Shown piece after piece: positions 1 to 17,100 of a stretch of 64,000 bases of DNA. The stretch is from Protonemura montana (Eukaryota; Arthropoda; Insecta; Plecoptera; Nemouridae). The position numbers and the translations under genes were made by a program. The notes beneath the pieces are model-generated. The model saw only the letters and a program-made list of their open reading frames with translations. It was not told where the DNA came from and did not search any database. The DNA lies in the NCBI GenBank assembly GCA_947568835.1, contig OX387609.1, positions 6,463,660-6,527,659 of the forward strand, given 5' to 3'. The stretch's first letter is position 1. Every line of letters starts with the position of its first letter.

Positions 1-745
1 TAGTCGTCATTATCATCAGTGACTTCATTGTTGATGGGCCATGGGGACATGGTCTGATGTAAAGGTGAGGTGTTCCTCTAGGTTGAAGAAGGAGTTTTGG
101 ATGAGAAAGTTTCGTAGGTAGGAGTAGAAGCTGCTGCCTAGAGAGGATTTTTTGATGTGGCCGTGGGTATGGTGGTGGTTGAATATTTTTGTACATAAGT
201 AGAGGGGACTTTGTGTGAAGAGGGAGGTGTGGTGTGGAACGAGGCGAATTTTTTTTCTACTTCTAGTTGCGTGAGTGTGGATGGATAAATTCAGGGAGAA
301 GAGTTCAGGGTGGGATCATACGAGGGTGCTGGCTATCTGGATGATGTTACAGGTGAGGGTAAGGATATTGTGGGTTGTGAAGTGAGGTCTGTAAGTTTGC
401 GGCGGGAGATGCCTGCAATGATGCGTACTGCCTGTTTTTGCATTTTGAATATTCGTTGTGAATGGGGTGAGGTTCCCCAGAAGTGGAGGCCATAGGAGAG
501 GTGGGAGTGGAGGTGGGCATGGTACACAAGTTTTAGGGAGTGGGTGTTGGTAATTGGTTTTAGTCCACAGAGGAGGAATCAGCTGCTTTTGATTTTATGA
601 AGAGTTGTTAGAATGTAATGGGACCAGTCAGACTTTTTAATGTTGTAAACGTTAAAATATTACCATGTTACCTACATATAAAAATCTATATTAAAATAGG
701 CCCATACAACTACAATGTGCTTGTCAGCAGCCAATGAACAATAAC
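1..745. mobile_element. LINE copy with 5' inversion, in FAR-4 intron 3
   Basis: Positions 1-632 are the antisense of the LINE C-terminal coding region (minus strand reads MYHAHLHSHLSYGLHFWGTS), while about 633-745 carry the sense 3' UTR ending CAGCAGCCAATGAACAATAAC. The inverted part has its most 5' LINE sequence at the junction, which is the arrangement produced by twin priming. The element continues to the left of the window. Confidence 0.8.
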
Positions 746-925
746 AAAACCGTCTTGCACTGCAATTCTAAGATTTTTTTTATCGATGCCGACAACTGCT
801 TCTCGATTAACATCTGCTAGTGTCGCCCATGGTTGTAGTGGAGCATATGCATATGTATCGATCGACACCTATCAATCAAAATCTCAGATTTGCCCTGTTG
901 GAGCAGAAATTGTGAGCGTACGTAC

Positions 926-2330
926 CAATGGATGGTCGAACCAAGACGAGAGGCAGCCTGTCGCGATGGTCGTTGATTATTTGTTCGGCCAACGCTTTTG
1001 TGAACACGTAAGAGTTGGGGATTAAACGTCCTAGCATCCTGCAAAGAACAAAAACTCTCTCAAATCAAGAGATTTCTTTGCATCAGTAGCGTGCAATGGG
1101 GCGAGGACGTGCGTATGCTCACAATTTTTCTATCCTGGTTTTTTATATATTAGAACAGTAAAATCGAACTCCTTAGCTTAAATAAAATGTATGCATTTAA
1201 CATTGTAAATTAGGTCCGAAATTGACTAACTAAACTACTCAATTAACTAATTTAACCAACTAACTTTGGCAGGAGACAATCAACGTAGTCTTTAGCTCCC
1301 TCCATCTCCACCATCTTGATGGCCACATTCCAATCCCAGCCGTTTGGCGGCGGATAGATTTTCTCAACCACGTGTCTGTGCTGGCAAACGTTGCTGAACG
1401 CTGTCGAAACGTAAAGAAAAACCTGCCGACAGAAAGTACATAAGCGGCTCTCTTCCCAATTATTCCAATTTCAACACATTTTGGAAAATGCAGCATTATG
1501 TAGGAATTATTTGATTCCTCTTTTGTGTTTACTAAAATCACTGCAAAACCTGGAATAGTCAAATGCCCTAAGCACTTTTACTCTTTTACACTTTTTACTC
1601 TGAGGGTTAACCCTAGCGCTAAAGTTAAACGGCCTTTCCAAAAATAGCTGTCAAATGACTACTTTATCGACAAAAATCCAAGAACATCGACAGAAATTCC
1701 ATTTAAGATTACTCGCATTTGAGACTGGCTTACATTAAATTAAGTGTTTTTAATGCTAACCTCAATGATTGATATACATGCATAATAATTTTGTATTATT
1801 AAATTGTAGGGGTTTGTTAAAAAGGATGGCCCAGTAGCCGTCGGGTGCTATATCGGGCACCTATCGTTACTACGTGTTAGCGGCTCCTTTGTTTAGAAGA
1901 AAGCTTAAAATTAATGCTGGTCCTTTGACTTTTCCTACAAACTCAATGCTACTACACAGGTAACAGGTAAAAGGTTCTTGGGTAAATGTGGTTTTATAAA
2001 GTGACACACTATTGACATCCTAGAAAGATTTATAAGATTCCTTAACAAATAGGAATTTGACTGAATAATTTTTTCTGTTTCATTTGCATTATTATTATTC
2101 TTACTATTATTATTATTATTATTATGTTATATTATATTATTATTATGTTAAAAAACACACTTGCTTCACAATTATAATAAAAATGTATTCTTATTTTGTT
2201 TGTTCAGGTGCCCTGCGGACAAGCTTTTCTAAGCTTTGTGGGGCACCATTTAATTATATTTGTATCTTAATTAAATAAAGAGAAAAAAAAAAAAAAAAAA
2301 AAATTATTATTATTATTATTATCATTTTTA

Positions 2331-2412
<82 letters not shown>

Positions 2413-3630
2413 TCTATACAACATAACCTACCTTTACATTTATTCTACAATGCCAGATTACTAGAATTCAATTACTTATTATTATTTATTATTATTTGTT
2501 GTGTTTAACGACGCACTGTTTTGACAACTGGCCCTGCGGCACTGGTCTAATGGCGTCGGTGAATGAGTGGATGATGATGAGGATGATGATAAACCTAACC
2601 TAGCCTAGAAGGGAGGAAGGGAAACCCAGTGCCGGCACGTAGCCTACTCCTGTCGAAAAGCACCAAGGGGACCACCGGCTTCACGTACCTTCCGAAGGAC
2701 GGTACAACTCGAACAGCAGGATTCCTCCACAAATCCATGCTGTCGAGAGGTTGATAAGCAAGGCGAATGAAGTTGCTGTACTAACTTTCATCCCTCCAAC
2801 CTCTCTCCCGAACAGAACTGGTCATGTGTATAATGGTCACCCATCCAATCCCTGACTCAGCGCAGTGTTGCTTAACTTCGGTGATCTAACGAGAACCGGT
2901 GTTTCCAACACGCCAAACCGTTCGGTTTGGAATTCAATTACAATATTCTTGTCGGTGGCAAATAAATAATTAAAGTACTGTTTTATTTGTATTTGTATTT
3001 GTTGGATACTGTTCATTACCTTCATGGTATTTGTATGGGTCATATTATAACATAATTTAGAGACATATAGAGTGATTTAGAGTAATAATAATAATATTGA
3101 TAGTATAATGTATACGAATAATTAAAAATAGTGCCTAGCCCCATCAGGACGAAAATCTGAATAAGATTAATATGTAATCTCACCTTGAGGTTCTGCATAC
3201 CAAGAGCGAGATAAACGACCTCTCGAGTTCCCCTTACGTTCAACAACACCGCATCGTTGATCGGTTCATCGAATCTAACAGTTGCAGCCGAATGAAACAC
3301 AATGGAAACTTCCCGGTGCAACATTTCCTTGTCTTCGGAACTCAGCCCCAACCCCAATTCCTTGACATCGCCTGCGATTGCTCGGAGTTTGTCGAACGCT
3401 CCTGGCTCATTCTGACGGATGGTATCGAAGAGAGCCTGTTTTGTCAAGTCTTGGATTCTGTCTTGCGATTGTTTGCCTTTCTTGGGGCGGATCAGCAAGT
3501 AGATGGTGTGCAGGTCCGGACACGAGCGAAGGAGTTTCTCGATCAACACTTTTCCAACGAAACCAGTGCCACCCGTGATGAATATCTTTTGGCCGCTGTA
3601 GAATTCTGGTATCGATGGAACTTTGGCCAT
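926..3630 (-). CDS. Fatty acyl-CoA reductase, copy FAR-4 (exons 1-3; continues left of the window)
   Basis: Exons 3630-3184, 1422-1257 and 1030-926 match exons 1-3 of the complete copies in length and phase. The remaining five exons would lie left of position 1. The N-terminus is MAKVPSIPEF rather than MTTVQSIPEF, and the Rossmann motif is TGGTGFVG (Val for Met). The YVFTK active site is intact. The exon 2 donor is GTTAAA. Intron 1 carries a hairpin-tailed insertion and a 5S-derived SINE, and intron 3 a 5'-inverted LINE copy. The sequence upstream of its ATG (3631-4020) does not resemble the upstream blocks of the other copies, so it probably has a different promoter. Whether the gene is intact cannot be judged from the visible part. 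Confidence 0.85.
2150..2303 (+). mobile_element. Hairpin-tailed retroelement 3' end in FAR-4 intron 1
   Basis: Sequence not present in the other FAR copies. GGTGCCCTGCGGACAAGCTT and AAGCTTTGTGGGGCACC can form a stem of about 17 pairs around a TTCT loop (2209-2250). TAAATAAAG and a poly(A) run follow. This looks like the conserved 3' stem-loop and tail of a LINE or SINE; the family was not identified. Confidence 0.6.
2303..2411. repeat. (ATT)n microsatellite in FAR-4 intron 1
   Basis: About 36 ATT units, preceded by an A run at 2283-2302. The other three FAR genes have an (ATT)n tract at the same place in intron 1. Confidence 0.95.
2476..2929 (-). mobile_element. 5S-rRNA-derived SINE, full length, with 12-bp target duplication
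   Basis: Flanked by GAATTCAATTAC at 2464-2475 and 2930-2941. Read on the minus strand the head contains ACCGGTTCTCGTTAGATCAC, AAGTTAAGCAAC and TTGGATGGGTGACC, which match the 5S rRNA internal promoter (A box, intermediate element, C box). A body of about 300 bp follows with CCTTCGGAAGG, then an (ATT)n tail. The insertion is in FAR-4 intron 1 and absent from the other copies. Confidence 0.9.
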
Positions 3631-4020
3631 ATTTAAGCTTAAGACAAAATTACTAATGATATTTTGAAATTAAATTTGGTTTCAGTTGGTTTCTTCAATC
3701 GATACCAAATTCAGTGAGGGGCACTTACTCTAGGCCCGAGAATGAAGATTAAAATGACACTTGATAAAATTTGAAAGTGTTTTTGGCCCTGAACGGTTTT
3801 TATAATACATTTTCGGCGGTGGTAACCGATTCAAGACAATAAAATTAACTCTAGGTTTTAAATAATGAGATGCAAGTGTGTGTGTGTTTCCTGCATGATT
3901 ATCACGAACGCACATCTGCCTGTGTCAACGGGCGTCCGTGCAAAAATTGCCAAAGTCCGCGTCTTTCGGCTTGGGTGCTGAGAAAAACTCCTATAAGAAA
4001 TAACCCATGGTGCTTTTTCG
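3631..4020. other. FAR-4 upstream region, unlike the other copies
   Basis: No gene. None of the marker sequence of the other upstream blocks is found. Contains a short (GT)n and GC-richer stretch near 3905-3985. Ends where FAR-3 3' flank begins (CTAGCACCTAGACAAATC). Confidence 0.6.
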
Positions 4021-5078
4021 ACCCCTAGCACCTAGACAAATCTTTAATCGGATAAAATTCAAATAATTTGAGCAGTGTCCTCTATTCTTCATCTGTGTTG
4101 AAATAATTTAGATTTATGATACCAATATTTGTTTAGCCACTGTAAGCGAATTACCACATGAATGTAATTAGCATGTTGCATATTTTCGTGCAGTACCGCT
4201 CTAAACGGCAGCGACAGCGCTCAGAAGGAAGAATCTGCAAGGAAGGGGATAGACTTTTGGCGACTTTGGCCAACGAAGCGGCTGCACAGGGAAAGACAGT
4301 ACTCTACAAGACAATCATACGCAGCTCGCAAATCGCGCCTTAGGAAAAGACAAAAATCTTAGATAATTATTTGAAAATCCATTTTTTTCAGAAAATTCTT
4401 TTCAACAGGTAATTTACAATTTATACTACAGATTCACATTTATGGTGAAAATAAATTTTGATGGGTAAACTGAGTTTTATTTTGAAGGTTCAATTTCGTT
4501 GCAAAAGTTGCAAAAAAAATCAAGCTTATTAGATGTACTGGTAGATTTAAGTTTTGATAGCCACGGAGATGCTGAGATTGCCTGACAGAGCTTTTCTTTA
4601 TTACCGTGTGTATGCCATTTTACTACAAGCTTTTTGCATACATTTTCAAGGACAATAGTATATACACATATAACCACAGACAACAACATATAATCCCCTG
4701 ATATAGCAGTTAACAATTAATCGTTAAAACATGGTTATAAAAAAATAGTTTTTTTTACAGGTTTTTTCCGAATTCAAACCAAGTTTTATGTGTTATTACC
4801 AAAAGTGCTTTCAAACACACACACAAAAAATTATGAAAAGGGCGGTACCTTACGATGACACTTGTCTGATAATATAAAAATAACTCAAAAAACTCAAAAA
4901 TCTTACTTAAAAGAAAGTGGCTTTAAAATCAAGATTATTTCTGTGAATTGATTGAATACCGCATAAGCTAACGTGATATAAAATATTACTTAAATATTAT
5001 CTTTGCGTATTTTTCTGAGCCACTCATATCAGTACCTACTGCAGCGCACCATGTCGTTGGTTTAATCTCCAAGCGCTA
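4021..5078 (-). other. FAR-3 3' flank, conserved with the 3' flanks of FAR-1 and FAR-2
   Basis: Aligns with 13130-14189 and 22817-23677. A minus-strand AATAAA at 4602-4597, also present at 13717-13712 and 23222-23217, is a candidate polyadenylation signal about 480 nt past the stop. An open frame of 73-95 codons on the minus strand recurs in all three (4477-4716, 13544-13831, 23115-23336), but recent duplication alone explains this. Confidence 0.5.
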
Positions 5079-10841
<5,763 letters not shown>

Positions 10842-12680
10842 TTTGGAACTTTATACAAACAGTTGATAATAATAATAATAATAATAATAGGCTGGAATTT
10901 TATGAAGTAGTCACAGCACAAGGGGTCTTTATTAAAGCCACTTTAGGAGGATACGAATTTTGGAAAAAAAGAAACGATCTGAAACTCAATTTACCCCCAA
11001 CACCTTTTCTACTGTCCGTAATATGTATCGACAAATAAGTGGCGCCAGCTTATGATGTTTATTCAAAATCTAACATTTTTTTAAATCACAACAATTACAA
11101 TTGTTTTGTGGGATTGCCATGTGGTGGGATTAGACTTGGAACAATTGCATTACCCTTTCAATTGAATTATTTGCTGAGAGTAATTAGATGTAAAATTCAC
11201 AGTTTATGCTTAATCCTGCAATAAATTCAGTTCACTTAACTATATGTTTACCGCAAACAAAACCAACGGCTAATTGAACCATGCTCTTGGTGGGAATATC
11301 ACATGCTGTTTTATTTTTTTTAATTGTATTTTATATCCTGGACACCGACACGAATATCCCTTGGCTATAGTAGGGGTCTTTTGTGAAACATTACCTCATT
11401 CATGCAGTCTGTTGGGTTATTACTTTGATTATTTTATTGAAGATTATCTAAGATGTGAGATTTTTGTGATTTCCATTAAGAAAATAGAGTTGATGCCATT
11501 ATTAAATACAATATTACTAGAGAGATCAAATCTGAGTTGCCTGCAAATAAAACGCGGCGGCCTTAAATTCTTTGCAGCTATAAATACAATACGCGGCCCA
11601 ATCAAATACAAATTTAGATTATTTAATGTAAATACAAAATGTGTCAACCAAAGCAATTATTCTTGTGATGGAAGAAATTGAAGAACTCTGCTAGAAAGGA
11701 GAAAAAGAATCTTTATGTATCTACCGATATGTTTTCGAACGTTTTTTACCATAACTACCTTACTTTCTCAATGTCGATGACATTTAATTAGCATTTAACA
11801 CATTATTTAATTTAAAAAAAAAAAAAAAATTAGGAAAACTATACCTCCATGATTCCTCCTTTGCTTATATTGGCTTCATCCTTGACTCTCATTATGGAGT
11901 CAAGTAGAAAGACGTCCAGAACAAGAAACTTTTAAGTGAAATATGTACCACTCGATGTAAACTTGCCGTTTGAATACCATATCGCCTTGAATGTTGGATT
12001 TTCATGGGCTGTCTTACCTATGCCATTGTAAAACCTGGTAAAACCTTCCAATGGTCTCAGCTTAGAGGTCTCAGCATCAAAGAGCAGTTAAATACAGAAG
12101 GGTTGAAGTTTTTTTTTTTTTTAATAATTTGGGCCTGGTGCAGTTTTTAGTTGGGCAAGTAACAAACTGACAGTGATTTAACCAGTTATATTGAACCAAT
12201 GATACTACCAGCAGGTAGCGGTCACATTTTTGACCACTGACAGTAAAAAACTATCCTTGGCTTTGACCCTAAGAACCACTTTGCTCGGTGCATGAAGTAA
12301 GTGTAAGTTGTATCATAGAATAAGTTTGTTGAGTCAAAGTTAGTTAGAGTTTGTAAGTCAAAGTTAGTTGAGTTCTTGTATTATTATGGGATAATAGAAA
12401 AGTAAAAAAAACCTTCGAACTTCAAATTGCTGAAAAGAAATGGTTTTTTCAACTCACCATGTATCAGAATCAAGATCTTGGCGCTAGCAATAACTTCATA
12501 TAATTGATCCCAGAGGTCGCGCAGTACTTAATTTGCAAAGGGCAGCAGCGATACAAGAATGACACATGTGACCGAATTTTAAGGTTAAACCGGAAAACAA
12601 CCATTGAATTGAGAATATTTCAACATTGATAAATGTCATTATAAACTGTGACTGAATTTTGATATTAGAGAACCACCGAG
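10842..12680. other. FAR-3 upstream block (duplicated promoter-side region)
   Basis: No gene. Similar over its length to 34809-38617 (less the piggyBac) and to 20831-22816 (less the LINE), starting TTTGTATAAAG just before the FAR start codon. Contains the empty TTAA piggyBac site at 11562-11565. The promoter of FAR-3 is expected here; no reliable core element was seen. Confidence 0.7.
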
Positions 12681-13111
12681 ATGTTGGGGAATCTGATACG
12701 TCCAGTGAAGAGGCACTTGGTTTTAACTCGTAAAATGTGTAAATTGTCTGCTAATGTTCAAGATCCTGAGAAGGTGAAATCATAGATAAAGGATTTTCTT
12801 TATCATTTCTCGACCTGACTATTCTAAGACTACTCTGAAGCAAATTAATATCGCCACTAGAAGGTAAAAACTCTGACCAGGGTAGCGATCATTTAACTTT
12901 TTCATTAGAGATGCCAAACGTTATCTCCGTAAATTACAGCGTTAATCGACGTTATTTAACAAAATATCGTTCGTGACCTCGTAACGAAAAAGTTACATGA
13001 TCGATATCCTGATCTTATGGTTCTTAAGATTACGTTCTAATCTCTCATAACAAGTCTTATCTCGATTGTATTTGTCTACCGCAGACACTATCTGGCATAG
13101 AGGCTAGGTAC
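12681..13111 (+). pseudogene. Broken duplicate of the mTERF gene 5' end
   Basis: Starts like mTERF exon 1 (MLGNLIRPVKRHLVLTRKMC) but lacks four codons, hits an in-frame TAG after VKS and has no exon 1 donor. A jump of a few filler bases leads straight into the end of exon 4 (RPDYSKTTLKQINIATRR), its donor and intron 4. The first bases of exon 5 follow (ending about 13111), then FAR-2 3' flank begins. Exons 2, 3 and most of 4 are deleted. It is a passenger captured in the FAR duplication unit and cannot make the protein. Confidence 0.85.
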
Positions 13112-14189
13112 CTACCTAGACAACTAGCACCTAGCACCTAGACAAACCTTTTATCAGATAAAATTCACATAATTTGAGCATAGTCCTCCATTCTTCATCA
13201 GTGTTAAAATAATTTAGCTTTATGATATGATTATTTGTTAAGCCACTGTAAGCGAATTACCACAGGTATGTAATTAGCATGCTGCATATTTTCATGCAGT
13301 ACCGCTCTAAACGGCAGCGACAGCGCTCAGAAGGGATTATCAATAGGGAGGGGATAGACTTTTGGCGACTTTGGCCAACGAAGCGGCTGCAGGGAACGAC
13401 AGTACTCTACAAGACAATCATACGCAGCTCGCAAATCGCGCCTTGGGAAAAGACAAAAATCTTAGATAATTATTTGAAAATCCATTTTTTTTCAGAAAAT
13501 TCTTTTCAACAGGTAATTTACAATTTATACTACAGATACAAATCTATGGTAAAAAATAATTTTGAAGGGTAAATGCCCCTTTAAATTGAGTTTTATTTTG
13601 AAGGTTCATTTTCGTTGCAAAAGTTGAAAAAAAATCAGGTTTATTAGATGTTCTGGTAGATTTAAGTTTTGATAGCCACGGAGATGCTGAGATCACCTGA
13701 CAGAGCTTTTCTTTATTACCGTGTGTATACCATTTTACAACAAGATTTTTGCATACATTTTCCAGGACAATAGTATATACACATATAACCACAGACAACC
13801 ACGTATAATCCCCTGATATAGCAGTTAACAATTATTCGTTAAAACATGGTTATTAAAAAATTGTTTTTTTTACAGGTTTTTTTCAATTCAAACCAAGTTT
13901 TATGTGTCATTACCAAAAGTGCTATCAAAACACACTCAAGAAATTATGAAAAGGGCGGTACCTTACGATGTCATTTATCTGATGAGTGATAATGTAAAAA
14001 AAACTCAAAAATCTCATTTAAAGGAAAGTGGCTTTAAAATCAAGATTATTTCTGTGAATTGATTGAATACCGCATAAGCTAACGTGATATAAAATGTTAC
14101 TTAAATATTATCTTTCCGTATTTTTCTGGGCCACTCATATCAGTTCCTACTGCAGCGCACCATGTCATTCGTTTAATCTCCAAGCGCTA
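13112..14189 (-). other. FAR-2 3' flank
   Basis: Homologous to 4021-5078. The left end is the junction with the broken mTERF copy, in a CTAG-rich stretch (CTAGCACCTAGCACCTAGAC). Candidate polyadenylation signal at 13717-13712. No gene seen. Confidence 0.5.
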
Positions 14190-17100
14190 CTAACTGAATA
14201 GCGCTGCAATCGAGTGGAAGGTGTTGGTCTTCGTTACTGCCCAGATTATCGCCGAGTAAAAAGCCCACGTGACGCTCCTGTCCAGCCAGTACAACCTGCA
14301 GCAAAAACCCCGGTGGACATTCAAGAGTGGTTACTACCTTAAAGAGCTTAAGAGGATCGAAGTGGTTTCATATTTTGTTTTTGTTAGAGGTTCCAGGAAA
14401 ATTGTAGAAATTGTCATTCTTTTTTTTTGGTCTGTTGAACTGTTCAAAAACTAAAAAACTATTGGAGTGTAATTTTTCCGGAAAATTTTTAAGAATTTTT
14501 TAACACGGGAATTACTCCAAAGGGAGGCTTTTAAAATTCCGAGTCTTGAGGAACTCCAAAGCATTCTACACACAAGTGTAATTTTAAGCGGTTTAATGAA
14601 TATTCACATATCAAGTATCTTCATTACAAGTAATTTTTAAGAGCCAAAAAGAAGAGTTTTAGCAGATTACCGGCGTTCGTGTTAAAAACGGTTAGAAACG
14701 CTGTTTAAGGCTCAAGATACCAACTCAATAGCAAGAAACCCGTAACAACCTAACACTATCATCTCACCTGTTCACTTTGCGCCTTGCTTGCGGCAAAGTT
14801 TCGATGGGATCTTGTAACAAGTTTGTTCTTAAACCGAGAACGATCATCTCGACAGTTTCGTCGTCCTTTTTCCATACTTTCGAGTAGTCAAAGTCGTCTC
14901 GATCCGAAATCGGCATGTCGTCGGCCAAACGGATAAATTCGGTGTTGTCGAACGTGAAATGTATACTTGTGAAGCAGTAAAGACTGGCGGTAGAGAAGTA
15001 GATGCGTCGGTAGGTTTTAACAAACCTGAAACAGTTGATAGTTCTAATTTGAAGACAGTATAGAAATTCCAAGTCTCGTTCTATTTCGAGTATGGTTCAA
15101 TCCCAAAATTATATATCGACGATGGGTTTTACTTAAGAACCACTGTGATGAAAATGAGATGAGTTAATTTATAGATTCAAAAGTTTTGACAAAATTGTTC
15201 CTTAAATCAAATAACTTCTTTACCAACAGAAATCTCAACAAACCCTGACAATTGCAAGACCCGGTACAATTCGAAAGATTCCGAAAAGCCTAAACTTGTT
15301 TATTTAGGTCCGGTTTTACCAAAATCTCGCCTCCTAGTTGAAGTGTTAGTTGACACTATTACCATAACAACTTTCAATCACATGCAGTGAAATCCAGATC
15401 TTTCTGTGGGTTAGATATCCCAACGTATAGTTGAACATTTTTGGTAAAATCCGATCTAAGATATACTCACATTGGCTGTATTCCATTGTATTTCTTGACA
15501 GCATCCAACAAAATGCCGAAGGGGACGTGAAAAAAAATAATATGCAAGTAGAAATTTGCCCAGCTTTCCGTGAAAATGCATCTCGGATACCAGATCATCT
15601 TGGAAGTTGGATTTTTGACGAATAAACGGGTCATGATTTCGTGCAAGTATTCCTGGCTTGACATTTCCCACATCGAAGTGCAGTTGTAGACAGGGAGGTG
15701 AGAGTCGATACTGCACAGAAAGAAACACGTTGACTGGTTAACTGATCCTCTACCAACAAACTATGTGGCTAAGAACGTATCTCAATCAAAGTCTTTGATT
15801 AATACAAAATAACATTGTTGAGGTTCGTTTAAGAGGACGGTCACAAGCGCCATCGGGAGACACTTACCGTTACCACGTGTCGGCAGAATAATTGTTTGAG
15901 TATTTTATAAGTGACCTCGCAACACGTGATCATAAAACCATGCAAACAGGTTTGCTCTAATGTTGATTTTCAAGCTCCATATAAACCCCCTGAAGTTCAT
16001 ATGGTAATTTGAATATTATTATGTTTTTTTTTTCTTATGACATCTATTTATTTATTCTCAAGGTCAATACATAGACATATAAATGACATATAAAAATAAA
16101 ATAATATAAAGAATAAAAAATACCCACGTAACCTCTGCTTGTGTGTGGGAGAAGAAATTTTACATATCTTTTTTTTGTTGTTTTTTGTTTCAAGATGTTT
16201 TACCTAATTTATATAAAATAATAATACTAATAATAAATCAAAATCAAAATTGAGAGATGTTATGAGACGGGTTTCAGAAGACATTGGCAAAATGGATGAC
16301 ATCGTTACTGAAGTGAAAAGTTCATAGGGAAAGGAAGATTGTGTTCGGATAAATACCTTAGGTTTGAGATCGCCCGTCGCCATGCGATTACGATCATTGA
16401 TTTCACTGCCGTGTCCACGGGCACATAATCCAAGGCCACCGAACCTTTGCTGTGCATTGTTCTGATGATAAAAGAGTAATGCTATTAGTACTTGCATCGT
16501 TTTTTTTTTTTTTTATATATTTATTGTCTCAGATTGATCAACATGATATTAAGACAGTCCAATTTGTAGCGTTATAAAAATAAATTCACATTAATACATA
16601 TACATATAGGTTAAATATAGGTTATGCACAATGGTAACTTTATTCATTATCTAAAATTTCTTGTATGCTATAAAAACCTTTGTCGGTAAACCATTTTTTT
16701 ACACACACCTTAAAGCTAGTATCAGTATTTTTTTTTCAGCGCAGAAGGCAATTTCTTTCAAAAATTTTCTTCCTGCCCATTAAGGAGAGTTTTCCGTTTC
16801 CCTAAGCCTGTGTGACAGGGCTCTATCAATGACAGTTTGCCTTGTGTTGTAGTTTGAGCAAAATTCTTTGCCTTCCTGCTCCACTTCGTTCATAGGTTAT
16901 AAAATACAGTTACAAATATATAGACTATAAATAGTTGGAATATTTAATTTTCTGAAAAGTGGTCAACAGTTATCCTTGTAATATACCTCCGCGCATGGGT
17001 TGGACCTGGCCCCTACCAATATGCGCACGGCTCTTATATTAAATCTTTTATTCTTACACGAGCTGCTGAGATATTGTCTTGCTTAGACCCGGTATTAAAC

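Noticed and set aside
817..1044. Minus-strand frame reading ARTFNPQLLRVHKS over exon 3 (repeated at 9059, 18685, 31844)
   Set aside because: Wrong frame. The frame one base over gives RLIPNSYVFTKALAE, the FAR active-site exon.
3292..3636. Plus-strand open frame over FAR-4 exon 1 (and its equals at 10503, 20492, 34556)
   Set aside because: Antisense shadow of a well-supported FAR exon; no domain of its own.
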